Origin: DATHRK01 sp035513295
GTDB taxonomy: Bacteria > Gemmatimonadota > Gemmatimonadetes > Longimicrobiales > RSA9
Direction of reading: 5' to 3'
Length of the DNA: 19,752 nucleotides
NCBI GenBank assembly: GCA_035513295.1
Contig: DATKCH010000074.1
Span: forward strand, 1 to 19,752
This document shows, piece by piece, positions 1 to 7,308 of this stretch. The notes below the pieces were generated by a model, which saw only the letters and a program-made list of their open reading frames with translations, did not search any database and had not been told where the DNA came from. Position 1 is the first letter of the stretch. Each line of letters starts with the position of its first letter. Both the position numbers and the translations under genes were made by a program.

Positions 1-19
1 TCGTGGGAGGGCATGCCCC

Positions 20-1462
20 TCAGCGTCCGGTCAGGTGCCGCACCATGTCGTGGCGCGTCAGGATGCCGTCGATGGCGCCGCCGCGCCGCACCAGCACCGC
101 CGCGTTGCCGCGCGTCAGGAGCGGCGCCAGCGAGTCCGGCGTGGCGGACGCGTCGACCACGGGGAAGGGCGGCTCGAGCATCGATTCGACGCCCCGTTCG
201 ATGGCCGTCGGGTCGGCGATGACGCTGGCCATGAGGACCGCCTCCGAGACCGATCCGACGCAGTCCCCGCCCTCCAGCACCGGCAGCTGGGAGATGTTGC
301 TCTCCGCCAGGAGGGCGAGCGCGCGCCGGACCGTGGTTCCCGGGTCGACCGAAATCAGTTCCGCGGGGGCGCCTTCGTCCTTGTCGGCGACCAGGTCCGT
401 CGCCCTCGTCGGGGCGGCGGGAGGCAGCATGCGGTTCTCCCGCAGCCACTCGTCGCTGTAGGCCTTGGACAGGTAGCGCTCGCCCGTGTCGCACAGGAGG
501 AACACCACGCATGCGTCGGGATCGTCGAGCTCGCGCGCGACCTCCAAGGCCACGTGCGCGATCAGCCCGGCGCTGCCGCCCACGAACAGTCCCTCCTCGC
601 GCGTCAGGCGGCGGGCGGTGAGGAAGGAGGTGCGGTCATCGACCGTGCGGATCTCGTCGATGTAGTCGATCCAGAGCGTGGACGGGATCTTGTCGTTGCC
701 GATCCCCTCCACCTTGTAGGGGTGCCCCTGCACCAGTTCCCCCGTGCGGTGGTACTCGGCGAACAGGGAGCCCTCCGGATCGCCCGCCACAACGCGCACG
801 TCGGGGTTTCGCTCCTTCAGGTATTTCGCCGTGCCGCTGATCGTTCCGCCGGTTCCGGGGGAGGCGACGAAGTGGGTGACCCTGCCGCCGGTCTGGGTCC
901 AGATCTCCGGGCCGGTGGTCGCGTAGTGCGCCTCCGGATTCGCCTGGTTGTAGAACTGATTGGCGAGGATGGCGTTGGGCGTCGTCTCCGCGATCCGTTT
1001 GGCCACCATCACATAGTAGTCCGGGTGGTCCACGGGCACCGCGGTGGGCGTGACGATCACCTCCGCCCCGAACGCCTTGAGCAGGCGCACTTTCTCCTGG
1101 CTCATCTTGTCCGGGATGGTGAACACGCAGCGGTACCCCCGGATCGCGGCCGCGATCGCGAGGCCGATGCCCGTGTTGCCGCTGGTGCCCTCGACGACCG
1201 TGCCCCCGGGCTTCAGGCGACCTTCGCGCTCGGCGTCGTCGAGGATCGCGAACCCGATGCGATCCTTCACCGAGCCGCCGGGATTGAGGTACTCGGCCTT
1301 GCCGAACACGGGCGTCCGGATGCCGCGGGTCATCCGGTTCAGCCGTACAAGGGGGGTCCAGCCGACGGCCTCGAGAATGTTGTCGCAGGTGCCGGGGAAG
1401 CGCGGCGGATCCTCCTCCGACCCCCAGCCGGCCGGCCGGCCGAAGGTCCCGGCCTCGCTCAA
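20..1462 (-). CDS. cbs: cystathionine beta-synthase (PLP enzyme with C-terminal CBS domain pair)
   Basis: Cytoplasmic PLP-dependent enzyme that condenses serine (or an activated serine) with homocysteine to cystathionine in transsulfuration. The 480-aa product has the fold-type II signature GGSVKDR with the Schiff-base lysine at about K66, the phosphate/substrate loop TSGNTG, the PLP-phosphate loop GTGGT, and the motif VEGIGNDKIP, which favours cystathionine beta-synthase over plain cysteine synthase. Residues of about 365-480 form two tandem CBS domains, the usual regulatory module. The reading frame is open further upstream, but homology begins only at about residue 27. I chose the TTG at 1462, preceded by a G-rich stretch; its bases overlap the stop of the upstream TonB-like gene (TTGA), suggesting translational coupling. 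The length fits bacterial CBS-domain forms (about 460 aa). The family call is firm; the true sulfur acceptor is not proven by sequence. Confidence 0.92.
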   Translation of the reverse strand: MSEAGTFGRPAGWGSEEDPPRFPGTCDNILEAVGWTPLVRLNRMTRGIRTPVFGKAEYLNPGGSVKDRIGFAILDDAEREGRLKPGGTVVEGTSGNTGIGLAIAAAIRGYRCVFTIPDKMSQEKVRLLKAFGAEVIVTPTAVPVDHPDYYVMVAKRIAETTPNAILANQFYNQANPEAHYATTGPEIWTQTGGRVTHFVASPGTGGTISGTAKYLKERNPDVRVVAGDPEGSLFAEYHRTGELVQGHPYKVEGIGNDKIPSTLWIDYIDEIRTVDDRTSFLTARRLTREEGLFVGGSAGLIAHVALEVARELDDPDACVVFLLCDTGERYLSKAYSDEWLRENRMLPPAAPTRATDLVADKDEGAPAELISVDPGTTVRRALALLAESNISQLPVLEGGDCVGSVSEAVLMASVIADPTAIERGVESMLEPPFPVVDASATPDSLAPLLTRGNAAVLVRRGGAIDGILTRHDMVRHLTGR

Positions 1463-1926
1463 GGGTCGATCCCCCCGGCCCGCTCGCGCCGGGCTTCCGG
1501 GCCGGAGATGCTGTCGCTCCCCGTCGGCCCGAGATCGCCGACCTGGCCGCCCGGTGCGTTTCGGCTGAAGCGAACCGGCAGGCGCGCCCACATGTCCACG
1601 CGGCGGTCGCCGCGCCGTCCCGGCGTGAACCGCAGGAGGTGCGCCCCGGCGATCGCCGCGGAGTCGAATTGCGCGTAGCCGCTGGATTCGTGCACGTAGG
1701 CGCTGTCCACGGTCCCGACCGGGGTGATGTGGACCATGAGGATGGTTTCGCCTTCCGCGCCCCGGTCCCACAGCGCCATGGGGAACTCGAACGGCGCCCC
1801 TTCGAACAGAGGCGTCGGCTGCTGCACCGGCTCGTCGGAGATGCACGCCCCGGCGGCGATCGCCACGGCTACGGAGGCCGCGCGGCGACCGTTCCCACGT
1901 TGCGCTTCGGACAAGGTATTCGACAC
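1459..1926 (-). CDS. small lipoprotein-like protein with TonB C-terminal domain
   Basis: A protein of about 155 aa whose second half matches the TonB C-terminal (energy transducer) fold: a stretch beginning GETILMVHITPVGTVDSA, then a region around FDSAAIAGAHLLRFTPGRR ending in a strand with VDMWARLPVRF. Classical TonB has an N-terminal membrane helix and a long proline-rich linker. Here there is only a short hydrophobic segment ending AIAAGAC, which could be a lipobox, so the protein may be lipid-anchored. The start is uncertain: GTG at 1971 (longest), GTG at 1926 (used here) and TTG at 1914 (a GGAG lies 11 nt upstream) are all possible. The gene lies between mutS and cbs, and its stop overlaps the cbs TTG start. 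It may be a TonB-domain protein without an energising role; that is inference. Confidence 0.72.
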   Translation of the reverse strand: MSNTLSEAQRGNGRRAASVAVAIAAGACISDEPVQQPTPLFEGAPFEFPMALWDRGAEGETILMVHITPVGTVDSAYVHESSGYAQFDSAAIAGAHLLRFTPGRRGDRRVDMWARLPVRFSRNAPGGQVGDLGPTGSDSISGPEARRERAGGIDP

Positions 1927-1984
1927 TCCGGCGATCGGTTCGAAAGGAAACGCCCGGGCGCCACCGCGCACCCGCCGCTGCGCG

Positions 1985-4660
1985 TTACACGCCGCCGTGG
2001 CGCTCGTTCCGCAGCTGGCGGTCCAGCGCCTCGCGCCTGAGATGCGCGAGCTCCACGAGCGCGTCGAGAGGCGTCAGCGCGTCGGGATCGAGCGCGCGCA
2101 GCCGTTGCACCAGACGGGCCTCCGCGGCGTGAAACAGTCCCAGCTGGTCGGCGCGCCCGACGGCCGGCTCGGCCGCGGACGCGCGCCCGAGCCCCTCGCC
2201 GCCGGCGCTGTGCGTGCCTTCCAGCTCGCGCAGGATCGCCCGCGCCCTGTCCACTACGCTCTGCGGCAGCCCGGCCAGCCGTCCGACCTGGATGCCGTAG
2301 GAGCGGTCGGCCCCACCCGACTCCAGCGTCCGCAGGAACACGATCTCCTCGCCGACCTCGCGCACCGCGACGTTGGCGTTCACGACCCCGGGCAGCTGAT
2401 CGGCGAGTTGCGTGAGCTCGTGGTAGTGGGTGGCGAAGATCGTCTTGGCGCCGAGGCGGGCGTGGATGTGCTCGGTCACGGCCCAGGCGATGCTCACCCC
2501 GTCGTAGGTAGCCGTGCCCCGGCCGATCTCGTCCAGGAGCACCAGCGAGCGGTCGGTCGCTCCGTTCAGGATCGACGCGGTTTCCTGCATCTCGACCATG
2601 AACGTGGACTGGCCGCGGGCGAGGTTGTCGGACGCACCGACGCGCGTGAAGATGCGGTCGCATACGCCCAGCCGCGCGCTAGCCGCGGGCACCCAGGAGC
2701 CGACCTGCGCGAGCAGCTGGATCAGCCCCACCTGCCGCAACAAGGTGCTCTTCCCGGCCATGTTCGGGCCGGTCAGGATCATCACGCGACGGTCGGCGTC
2801 CAGCGTCAGGTCGTTGGGAATGAAGTCGTCGCGGGGGATCATGGTTTCCACGACCGCGTGCCTGCCCGCCCGGACTTCCAGGTCGAAGCCGGTGTGCACC
2901 TCGGGGCGCACGTACCCGCGCCGCTCGGCGGCGCGCGCGAGCCCGGCCAGCGCGTCGAGTCGCGCGATCCGTTCGGCCGCGCCCTGGATGCGCTGGACCT
3001 CGCGCCCCAGGGACTCGCGTAGCTCTCGGAAAAGGCGCGCCTCCAGGGAGGCGATGCCGTCCTCCGCCCCGAGGACCCGGCTCTCCCATTCCTTGAGTTC
3101 GGGGGTGAAGAAGCGCTCGGCGTTGGCCAGCGTCTGCTTGCGCTGATAGTCCTCGGGGACCCGGTCGAGGTTGGCGCGCGTGACCTCCAGGTAGTAGCCG
3201 AAGACCTTGTTGAAGCCGACCCTCAGGGATGCGATCCCGGTGCGCTCGCGTTCGCGCGCCTGCAGCGACGCGATGAACTCGCGCGCGCCGTCGCGGGTTT
3301 CGCGGAGCTCGTCCAGGTCGGCGTCGAAGCCGGGCCGGATGACGCCGCCGTCGCCGACGCTCGCGGGGGGCTCGGGGGCGAGCGCGTCGGCGATCCGGTG
3401 GGCGACGTCGTCGAGAGGGTCGAGCCGCTCGCGCAGGTCAACGAGCAGGTCCGAAGCCGCCCCCGCCAGGGCCTCCCGGAGCGGCGGCAGGAGCGCGGCG
3501 GACCGGCCGAGCGCGGCGACGTCCCTGGGGCCGGCGCGACCGGTCGCCACCCTGGTCGCGAGTCGCTCCAGATCGCGCACGTCCTTCAGGCGCGCCCTGG
3601 CGTTCCCTAGGAGGTCGACGCTCTCCACGAGCTCTCCGACGGCGTCCTGACGCGCCCAGATCGCCCGCGCATCCGCGAGCGGCCGGAGCAGCCAGCGGCG
3701 CAGGAGTCGCGCCCCCATGGGTGTCAGGGTCTCGTCGAGGACCGCGAGCAGCGTCGCCGCGCCGGCCCCCGCGCCCGCGAGGTCGGGCCGCAACGGCTCG
3801 ACGAGCTCGAGGTTCCGCCGCGTCATCTCGTCGAGCACGACCGCGTCGGCCTGGCGCTCGATGCGCGGCGGTTTGAGGTGGCCGCTGCCGGTCGGCTGGA
3901 TGTCCGCGAGGTAGCGGACGAGCGCACCCACGGCGCCCGCGAGGGGGCCGTCCTCCGGCGCGAAGCCGAAGCCCTCCAGGGAGCGCACCCGGTAACGGCG
4001 AGTCAGCTCGTCCCGGCCGGAATCATCGTCGAACATCCAGTCCGGCCGATAGGTCCGGCTGGCTGTCCCCGCTCCGGGAACATCGGCGCCTTCCCAGCTC
4101 CGCGGAAGCAGCAGTTCTGACGCCTCGAAGCGGGCCATGTCCGATGCCAGCGCGTCTGCGGCGACGGGAGCCGCGACCACCTCGCCCGTGGAAAGGTCCG
4201 CCGCCGCGAGCGCGTAGGACGGCGACGACTCGCGCGCGATCCCCCCATCGCCCCAGGCGCGGATCGCAAGCAGGTAGTTGTTGCGGCGGGCGTCGAGGAG
4301 CACGTCGGAGAGGTTCGCCCCCGGGGTCACGGTCTCGACGACTTCGCGCCGCACTATGCCCTTTGCCTCCGCGGCATCCTCTACCTGGTCGCAGATCGCC
4401 ACGCGGCGGCCTTCGCGCACGAGACGCTGCACGTACTCATCGCGCGCGCGCACCGGAACGCCGGCCAGCGGAACGTTGGCCGCCCCGCCGTTGTTGCGGG
4501 ACGTGAGCGTCAGCCCCAGAAGGCGCGCGCCCTCCTCGGCGTCCTCGTTGAACAGTTCGTAGAAATCGCCGACGCGGAAGAACACGAGGGCGTCCGGATG
4601 GCGCGCCTTCGCCTCGCGCCACTGGCGCATCAGGGGAGTTTCTTGCTGCTGCTCGGGCAT
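1985..4660 (-). CDS. mutS: DNA mismatch repair protein MutS
   Basis: Mismatch-recognition ATPase that starts methyl-independent or MutL-dependent repair. The 891-aa product has the N-terminal mismatch-binding loop GDFYELF (Phe33 and Glu35 correspond to the F-x-E pair that contacts the mispair), core and lever domains, Walker A GPNMAGKST (K637), Walker B LLDEIGRGT (D710/E711) and the H-loop region THYHEL. Near the C-terminus a QLGLF motif (Q839-F843) resembles the beta-clamp-binding motif of bacterial MutS, followed by a conserved tail containing LTPLDALVELAHLRRE. The open frame extends upstream to 5380, but the ATG at 4660 begins the family's usual N-terminus, with only a modest GGTGGA ahead of it. 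It is the first gene of a likely mutS-TonB-like-cbs transcript; 58 bp separate it from the next start used here. Confidence 0.97.
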   Translation of the reverse strand: MPEQQQETPLMRQWREAKARHPDALVFFRVGDFYELFNEDAEEGARLLGLTLTSRNNGGAANVPLAGVPVRARDEYVQRLVREGRRVAICDQVEDAAEAKGIVRREVVETVTPGANLSDVLLDARRNNYLLAIRAWGDGGIARESSPSYALAAADLSTGEVVAAPVAADALASDMARFEASELLLPRSWEGADVPGAGTASRTYRPDWMFDDDSGRDELTRRYRVRSLEGFGFAPEDGPLAGAVGALVRYLADIQPTGSGHLKPPRIERQADAVVLDEMTRRNLELVEPLRPDLAGAGAGAATLLAVLDETLTPMGARLLRRWLLRPLADARAIWARQDAVGELVESVDLLGNARARLKDVRDLERLATRVATGRAGPRDVAALGRSAALLPPLREALAGAASDLLVDLRERLDPLDDVAHRIADALAPEPPASVGDGGVIRPGFDADLDELRETRDGAREFIASLQARERERTGIASLRVGFNKVFGYYLEVTRANLDRVPEDYQRKQTLANAERFFTPELKEWESRVLGAEDGIASLEARLFRELRESLGREVQRIQGAAERIARLDALAGLARAAERRGYVRPEVHTGFDLEVRAGRHAVVETMIPRDDFIPNDLTLDADRRVMILTGPNMAGKSTLLRQVGLIQLLAQVGSWVPAASARLGVCDRIFTRVGASDNLARGQSTFMVEMQETASILNGATDRSLVLLDEIGRGTATYDGVSIAWAVTEHIHARLGAKTIFATHYHELTQLADQLPGVVNANVAVREVGEEIVFLRTLESGGADRSYGIQVGRLAGLPQSVVDRARAILRELEGTHSAGGEGLGRASAAEPAVGRADQLGLFHAAEARLVQRLRALDPDALTPLDALVELAHLRREALDRQLRNERHGGV

Positions 4661-4713
4661 TCCACCATCGGAGAAGCGAGGGCCGCAGCCGAAACCATAA
4701 CCGGGCCGCGAGC

Positions 4714-4732
4714 ACGGGACCACCGGTCCCGT
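4714..4732. promoter_or_regulatory. inverted repeat in the divergent mutS spacer
   Basis: Perfect 8-bp inverted repeat ACGGGACC-ACC-GGTCCCGT, 54 nt upstream of the mutS ATG and 69 nt upstream of the secreted-protein ATG. It could be a dyad operator serving two divergent promoters or a hairpin in the mutS leader. The dyad is seen directly; the role is inference. Confidence 0.4.
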
Positions 4733-4801
4733 CATCGACGGGGTCCGTGTCCGAGTACTATGTTTCCTCGGGCACGAAATCCCCGTCCCTCGGGAGGAGC
4801 A

Positions 4802-5413
4802 ATGAAGAGGTTGATCGCGGTCACGTTTCTGGCCGGACTTGCCACGCCGACGTCGGCGGTGGCGCAGGACCCGTACGGTGCCGCGGGGCCGCCTCCAATC
4901 CCCGAACAGATCGCCCAGGCGCTGGCCGCGGCGCCCGACGAGCGGGCCGACGGCGCGACCGTCATGGGCTTCGACGAGGCGGGCAAGCTCATCGTCATCC
5001 GGCCGGGCACGAACGACCTGATCTGCATCGCGGACGACCCCGCGCAGGAGGGATTCGACGTGGCGTGCTACCACGAGTCTCTCGAGCCCTACATGGCGCG
5101 CGGCCGGCAACTGCGGGACGAAGGGGTCACGGGCATGCCGCGAATGACGATGCGCTGGGAGGAGGCGGAGGCCGGACGCCTCGCCATGCCGGAGTTTCCG
5201 GCCACCCTCTACAACGTGCGGGGCGACTCCTTTGACGCCGCGACGCGCACGGTGGCCAATCGATACGAGCGCTGGGTGGTCTACACGCCGTTCGCCACGG
5301 CGGAGTCCACCGGGCTGTCCGCTACACCCACCGCGAGCGGCGCCCCGTGGCTCATGTTTCCGGGGACGGCGGGGGCGCACATCATGATCTCCCCGCCGGA
5401 GCCCGAGCAGTAG
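4802..5413 (+). CDS. secreted protein of unknown function
   Basis: A 203-aa protein with a clear Sec signal peptide: KR at the N-terminus, a hydrophobic core and an AVA-Q cleavage site at about residues 21/22. I do not recognise a catalytic domain. The mature part begins with a proline-rich segment (PPPIPEQIAQAL), then a small mostly beta-like region with a pair of cysteines 15-20 residues apart (DLICIADDP ... DVACYHE), which might form a disulfide after export. A second conserved-looking region lies near the C-terminus (PWLMFPGTAGAHIMI). The ATG is chosen because GGAGGAG (4793-4799) sits just upstream; the longer in-frame extension runs into the mutS leader. It is transcribed divergently from mutS and ends 9 bp before the convergent MBL hydrolase. 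Signal peptide and start are seen; function is unknown. Confidence 0.85.
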   Translation: MKRLIAVTFLAGLATPTSAVAQDPYGAAGPPPIPEQIAQALAAAPDERADGATVMGFDEAGKLIVIRPGTNDLICIADDPAQEGFDVACYHESLEPYMARGRQLRDEGVTGMPRMTMRWEEAEAGRLAMPEFPATLYNVRGDSFDAATRTVANRYERWVVYTPFATAESTGLSATPTASGAPWLMFPGTAGAHIMISPPEPEQ

Positions 5414-5422
5414 AGGGGGCGC

Positions 5423-6175
5423 TCACGGCTCGCTGACGTCCAGGAGGAACGTGTCGTCGAATGGCGCGCAGTTGGCGTGGGCGGTGCACACCGTCTCCAC
5501 GCCCAGGGGCCGGGCCCGCCGAAGCACGGATATCAAGCTCCGGCGGGCGCGCAACGGATCCTCCGAGTAGCGCCCTACGGGCGGGCGAAAGCCGCCGAAC
5601 ACGCGGGAGTGGGACAGCCCGTCGCCGAGAAACAGGACGCCATCGATCAGGTAGGCCGCGCTGCCCGCCGTGTGGCCGGGCACGGGGAAGGCGTGCACGG
5701 TGTCCCACCCGAACGTCAACACGGTGTCGGAGGCGAACGTCCGAACCCGTATCTCGCCCGCCTCGGGCAGATCCGGCCGCCACAGCCGGTCTCCCCACCG
5801 GGCCAGCCAGCCGCCGTGTTCGCTCCGGCCGTGCAACAGCTCCAGTTCGCCGTCGGCGGCGAAGAAGCGCGCCCCTCTCACCGCCCGCCAGCCCCCGACG
5901 TGATCCCTGTGGCTGTGGGTGACGAGCACCGCCACGACGTCTTCGGGCCGCGCTCCGATGCTGGCGAGGCGTCGCCGCAGCGCTGCGCGGGCGTCGAACC
6001 AACCGAGGTCGACGAGGATGACCCCCGCCGGCGTCCGTCGCGCGTAGATCATGCTCCGGGAAGGCCCCCCGGTGGTCGCCAGCGTCGCGGCCGGATCGGC
6101 CGCGACGGCGTCCAGTCCGTGCGTGCAGCCGCCACACGCGATCACGGCCAGGACGGCCAATCCGATTCGTCGCAT
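5423..6175 (-). CDS. MBL-fold metallo-hydrolase, exported, probable lipoprotein
   Basis: A 250-aa metallo-beta-lactamase-fold hydrolase. The dinuclear metal site is complete in outline: H87-x-H89-x-D91-H92 (in THSHRDHVGG), H168 (in PGHTAGS), D185 (in LGDGLSHS), and a late histidine in TAHANCAP. The N-terminus has a signal sequence ending VIACGGC, where C14 (VIAC) or C17 could be the lipidated cysteine, so the enzyme is probably periplasmic and membrane-anchored. The substrate cannot be read from sequence; this broad family includes lactonases, thioesterase-like enzymes and beta-lactamases. The ATG at 6175 is preceded by AAGGG at 4-nt spacing. It is divergent from the antiporter gene and convergent with the secreted protein gene. 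Confidence 0.88.
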   Translation of the reverse strand: MRRIGLAVLAVIACGGCTHGLDAVAADPAATLATTGGPSRSMIYARRTPAGVILVDLGWFDARAALRRRLASIGARPEDVVAVLVTHSHRDHVGGWRAVRGARFFAADGELELLHGRSEHGGWLARWGDRLWRPDLPEAGEIRVRTFASDTVLTFGWDTVHAFPVPGHTAGSAAYLIDGVLFLGDGLSHSRVFGGFRPPVGRYSEDPLRARRSLISVLRRARPLGVETVCTAHANCAPFDDTFLLDVSEP

Positions 6176-6187
6176 ATGCCCTTATAG

Positions 6188-6240
6188 GCCCGGGGCCGCC
6201 GCGGGATCCGGGACGGGGCGTCGGCGCGCCGGCCCCGGGC
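6188..6240. repeat. long-stem inverted repeat in the MBL/antiporter divergent spacer
   Basis: GCCCGGGGCC (6188-6197) and its exact reverse complement GGCCCCGGGC (6231-6240), extended inward by a further G-C pair, flank a 31-nt loop. In such GC-rich DNA some chance pairing is expected, but an 11-bp perfect stem inside a 107-bp divergent promoter region is notable. Possible roles are an mRNA leader hairpin or protein-binding sites. Confidence 0.35.
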
Positions 6241-6282
6241 TGCTTCCGCGCCCGCCGGCTCTCTCCTACGTTCCCGGCCATC

Positions 6283-7296
6283 GTGCCCGAGACCGCAACG
6301 CAGATCCTGCTCTTCGCCCTGGGAATCGTGGGGCTCTACTACGGCGCGGAGTGGCTGGTCCGCGGAGCGGGCCGCCTCGCCCAGCGCTGGGGCGTGAGCG
6401 CGCTGACGATCGGCCTGACCGTCGTGGCGTTCGGCACCTCCGCCCCGGAGCTGGCCGTGGGGGTGTTTGCGGCGCTCGACGACCAGCCGGCGCTCGCGCT
6501 CGGCAACGTGGTGGGCTCGAACGTGGTGAACATCGCGCTCATCCTGGGCATCACGGCGCTGCTCCTCCCGGTCGAGGTCGGCGCGGGGGTGATCCGGCGC
6601 GAGATCCCCGTGATGATCCTGATCACGTTCGCCACGGCGCTCTTCGCTCTCAACGGCACGATCAGCGCCCTCGACGGCGTCGGGCTGCTGATTTTGTTCG
6701 CGGCCTATTTCTGGGTCGTGTTCCACGGGCCGCCGCGCGCCGGCGACGTCGAGCGGGACTACGAGCATGTCGTCGGTTCGGCGGCGGCGGCCCCGCGCGC
6801 CGCGCGCGTGTTGCCCAACCTCACGTTCGTCGGCCTCGGCATCGCGGTGATGGTGCTCGGCGCCAAGATCCTGGTCGGCGCATCGATCTACTTCGCGCGC
6901 AGGCTGGGTCTGTCGGAGATGGTGATCGGCCTCACGATCGTCGCGATCGGCACGTCGCTCCCCGAGCTCGCCACCGCGCTGGTCGCGGTGTGGCGCAAGA
7001 AGTCTGAGATCGCGGTCGGCAACATCGTGGGCTCCAACGTGTTCAACCTGTGTGCGATCCTGGGGGTGACGGCGCTGATCGCCCCGATACCGGTGTCGCG
7101 CAGCGTGCTCAGCGTGGAGTTCGTCCAGATGACCGCGGTCAGCGTCGTCCTGCTGCCGCTGGCCTGGCCGAAGGGTGGCTTCCAGGGGCTCGAGGGCGGC
7201 CCGGCGTACCGCCTGCATCGCTCGGAGGGGCTGCTCCTGCTGGGCCTTTACGTACTGTTCGCGCTTACCATCTTCGTACGCGCGGGAAAGATCTGA
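6283..7296 (+). CDS. calcium/sodium antiporter (CaCA family, YrbG-like)
   Basis: A 337-aa inner-membrane cation antiporter that would exchange Ca2+ for Na+ (or H+). It has the hallmark pair of alpha repeats: residues of about 45-90 (AFGTSAPEL ... GNVVGSNVVNIALILG) and about 222-265 (AIGTSLPEL ... GNIVGSNVFNLCAILG), each carrying the ion-binding glutamate in G-T-S-x-P-E. About ten hydrophobic helices are visible, with a charged central loop around residues 145-170 separating the two halves. Start is GTG at 6283, with no Shine-Dalgarno upstream; a TACGTT hexamer ends 10 nt before it, so the transcript may be nearly leaderless. Only 12 bp separate it from sucA, suggesting co-transcription. Ion specificity cannot be read from the sequence. 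Confidence 0.93.
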   Translation: MPETATQILLFALGIVGLYYGAEWLVRGAGRLAQRWGVSALTIGLTVVAFGTSAPELAVGVFAALDDQPALALGNVVGSNVVNIALILGITALLLPVEVGAGVIRREIPVMILITFATALFALNGTISALDGVGLLILFAAYFWVVFHGPPRAGDVERDYEHVVGSAAAAPRAARVLPNLTFVGLGIAVMVLGAKILVGASIYFARRLGLSEMVIGLTIVAIGTSLPELATALVAVWRKKSEIAVGNIVGSNVFNLCAILGVTALIAPIPVSRSVLSVEFVQMTAVSVVLLPLAWPKGGFQGLEGGPAYRLHRSEGLLLLGLYVLFALTIFVRAGKI

Positions 7297-7308
7297 CCGA
7301 ACCTGACA

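Noticed and set aside
4661..5380. Upstream extension of the mutS frame to 5380 (over 1,100 residues)
   Set aside because: The extra residues are arginine/proline-rich antisense of the secreted-protein gene, and the MutS N-terminus starts at 4660.
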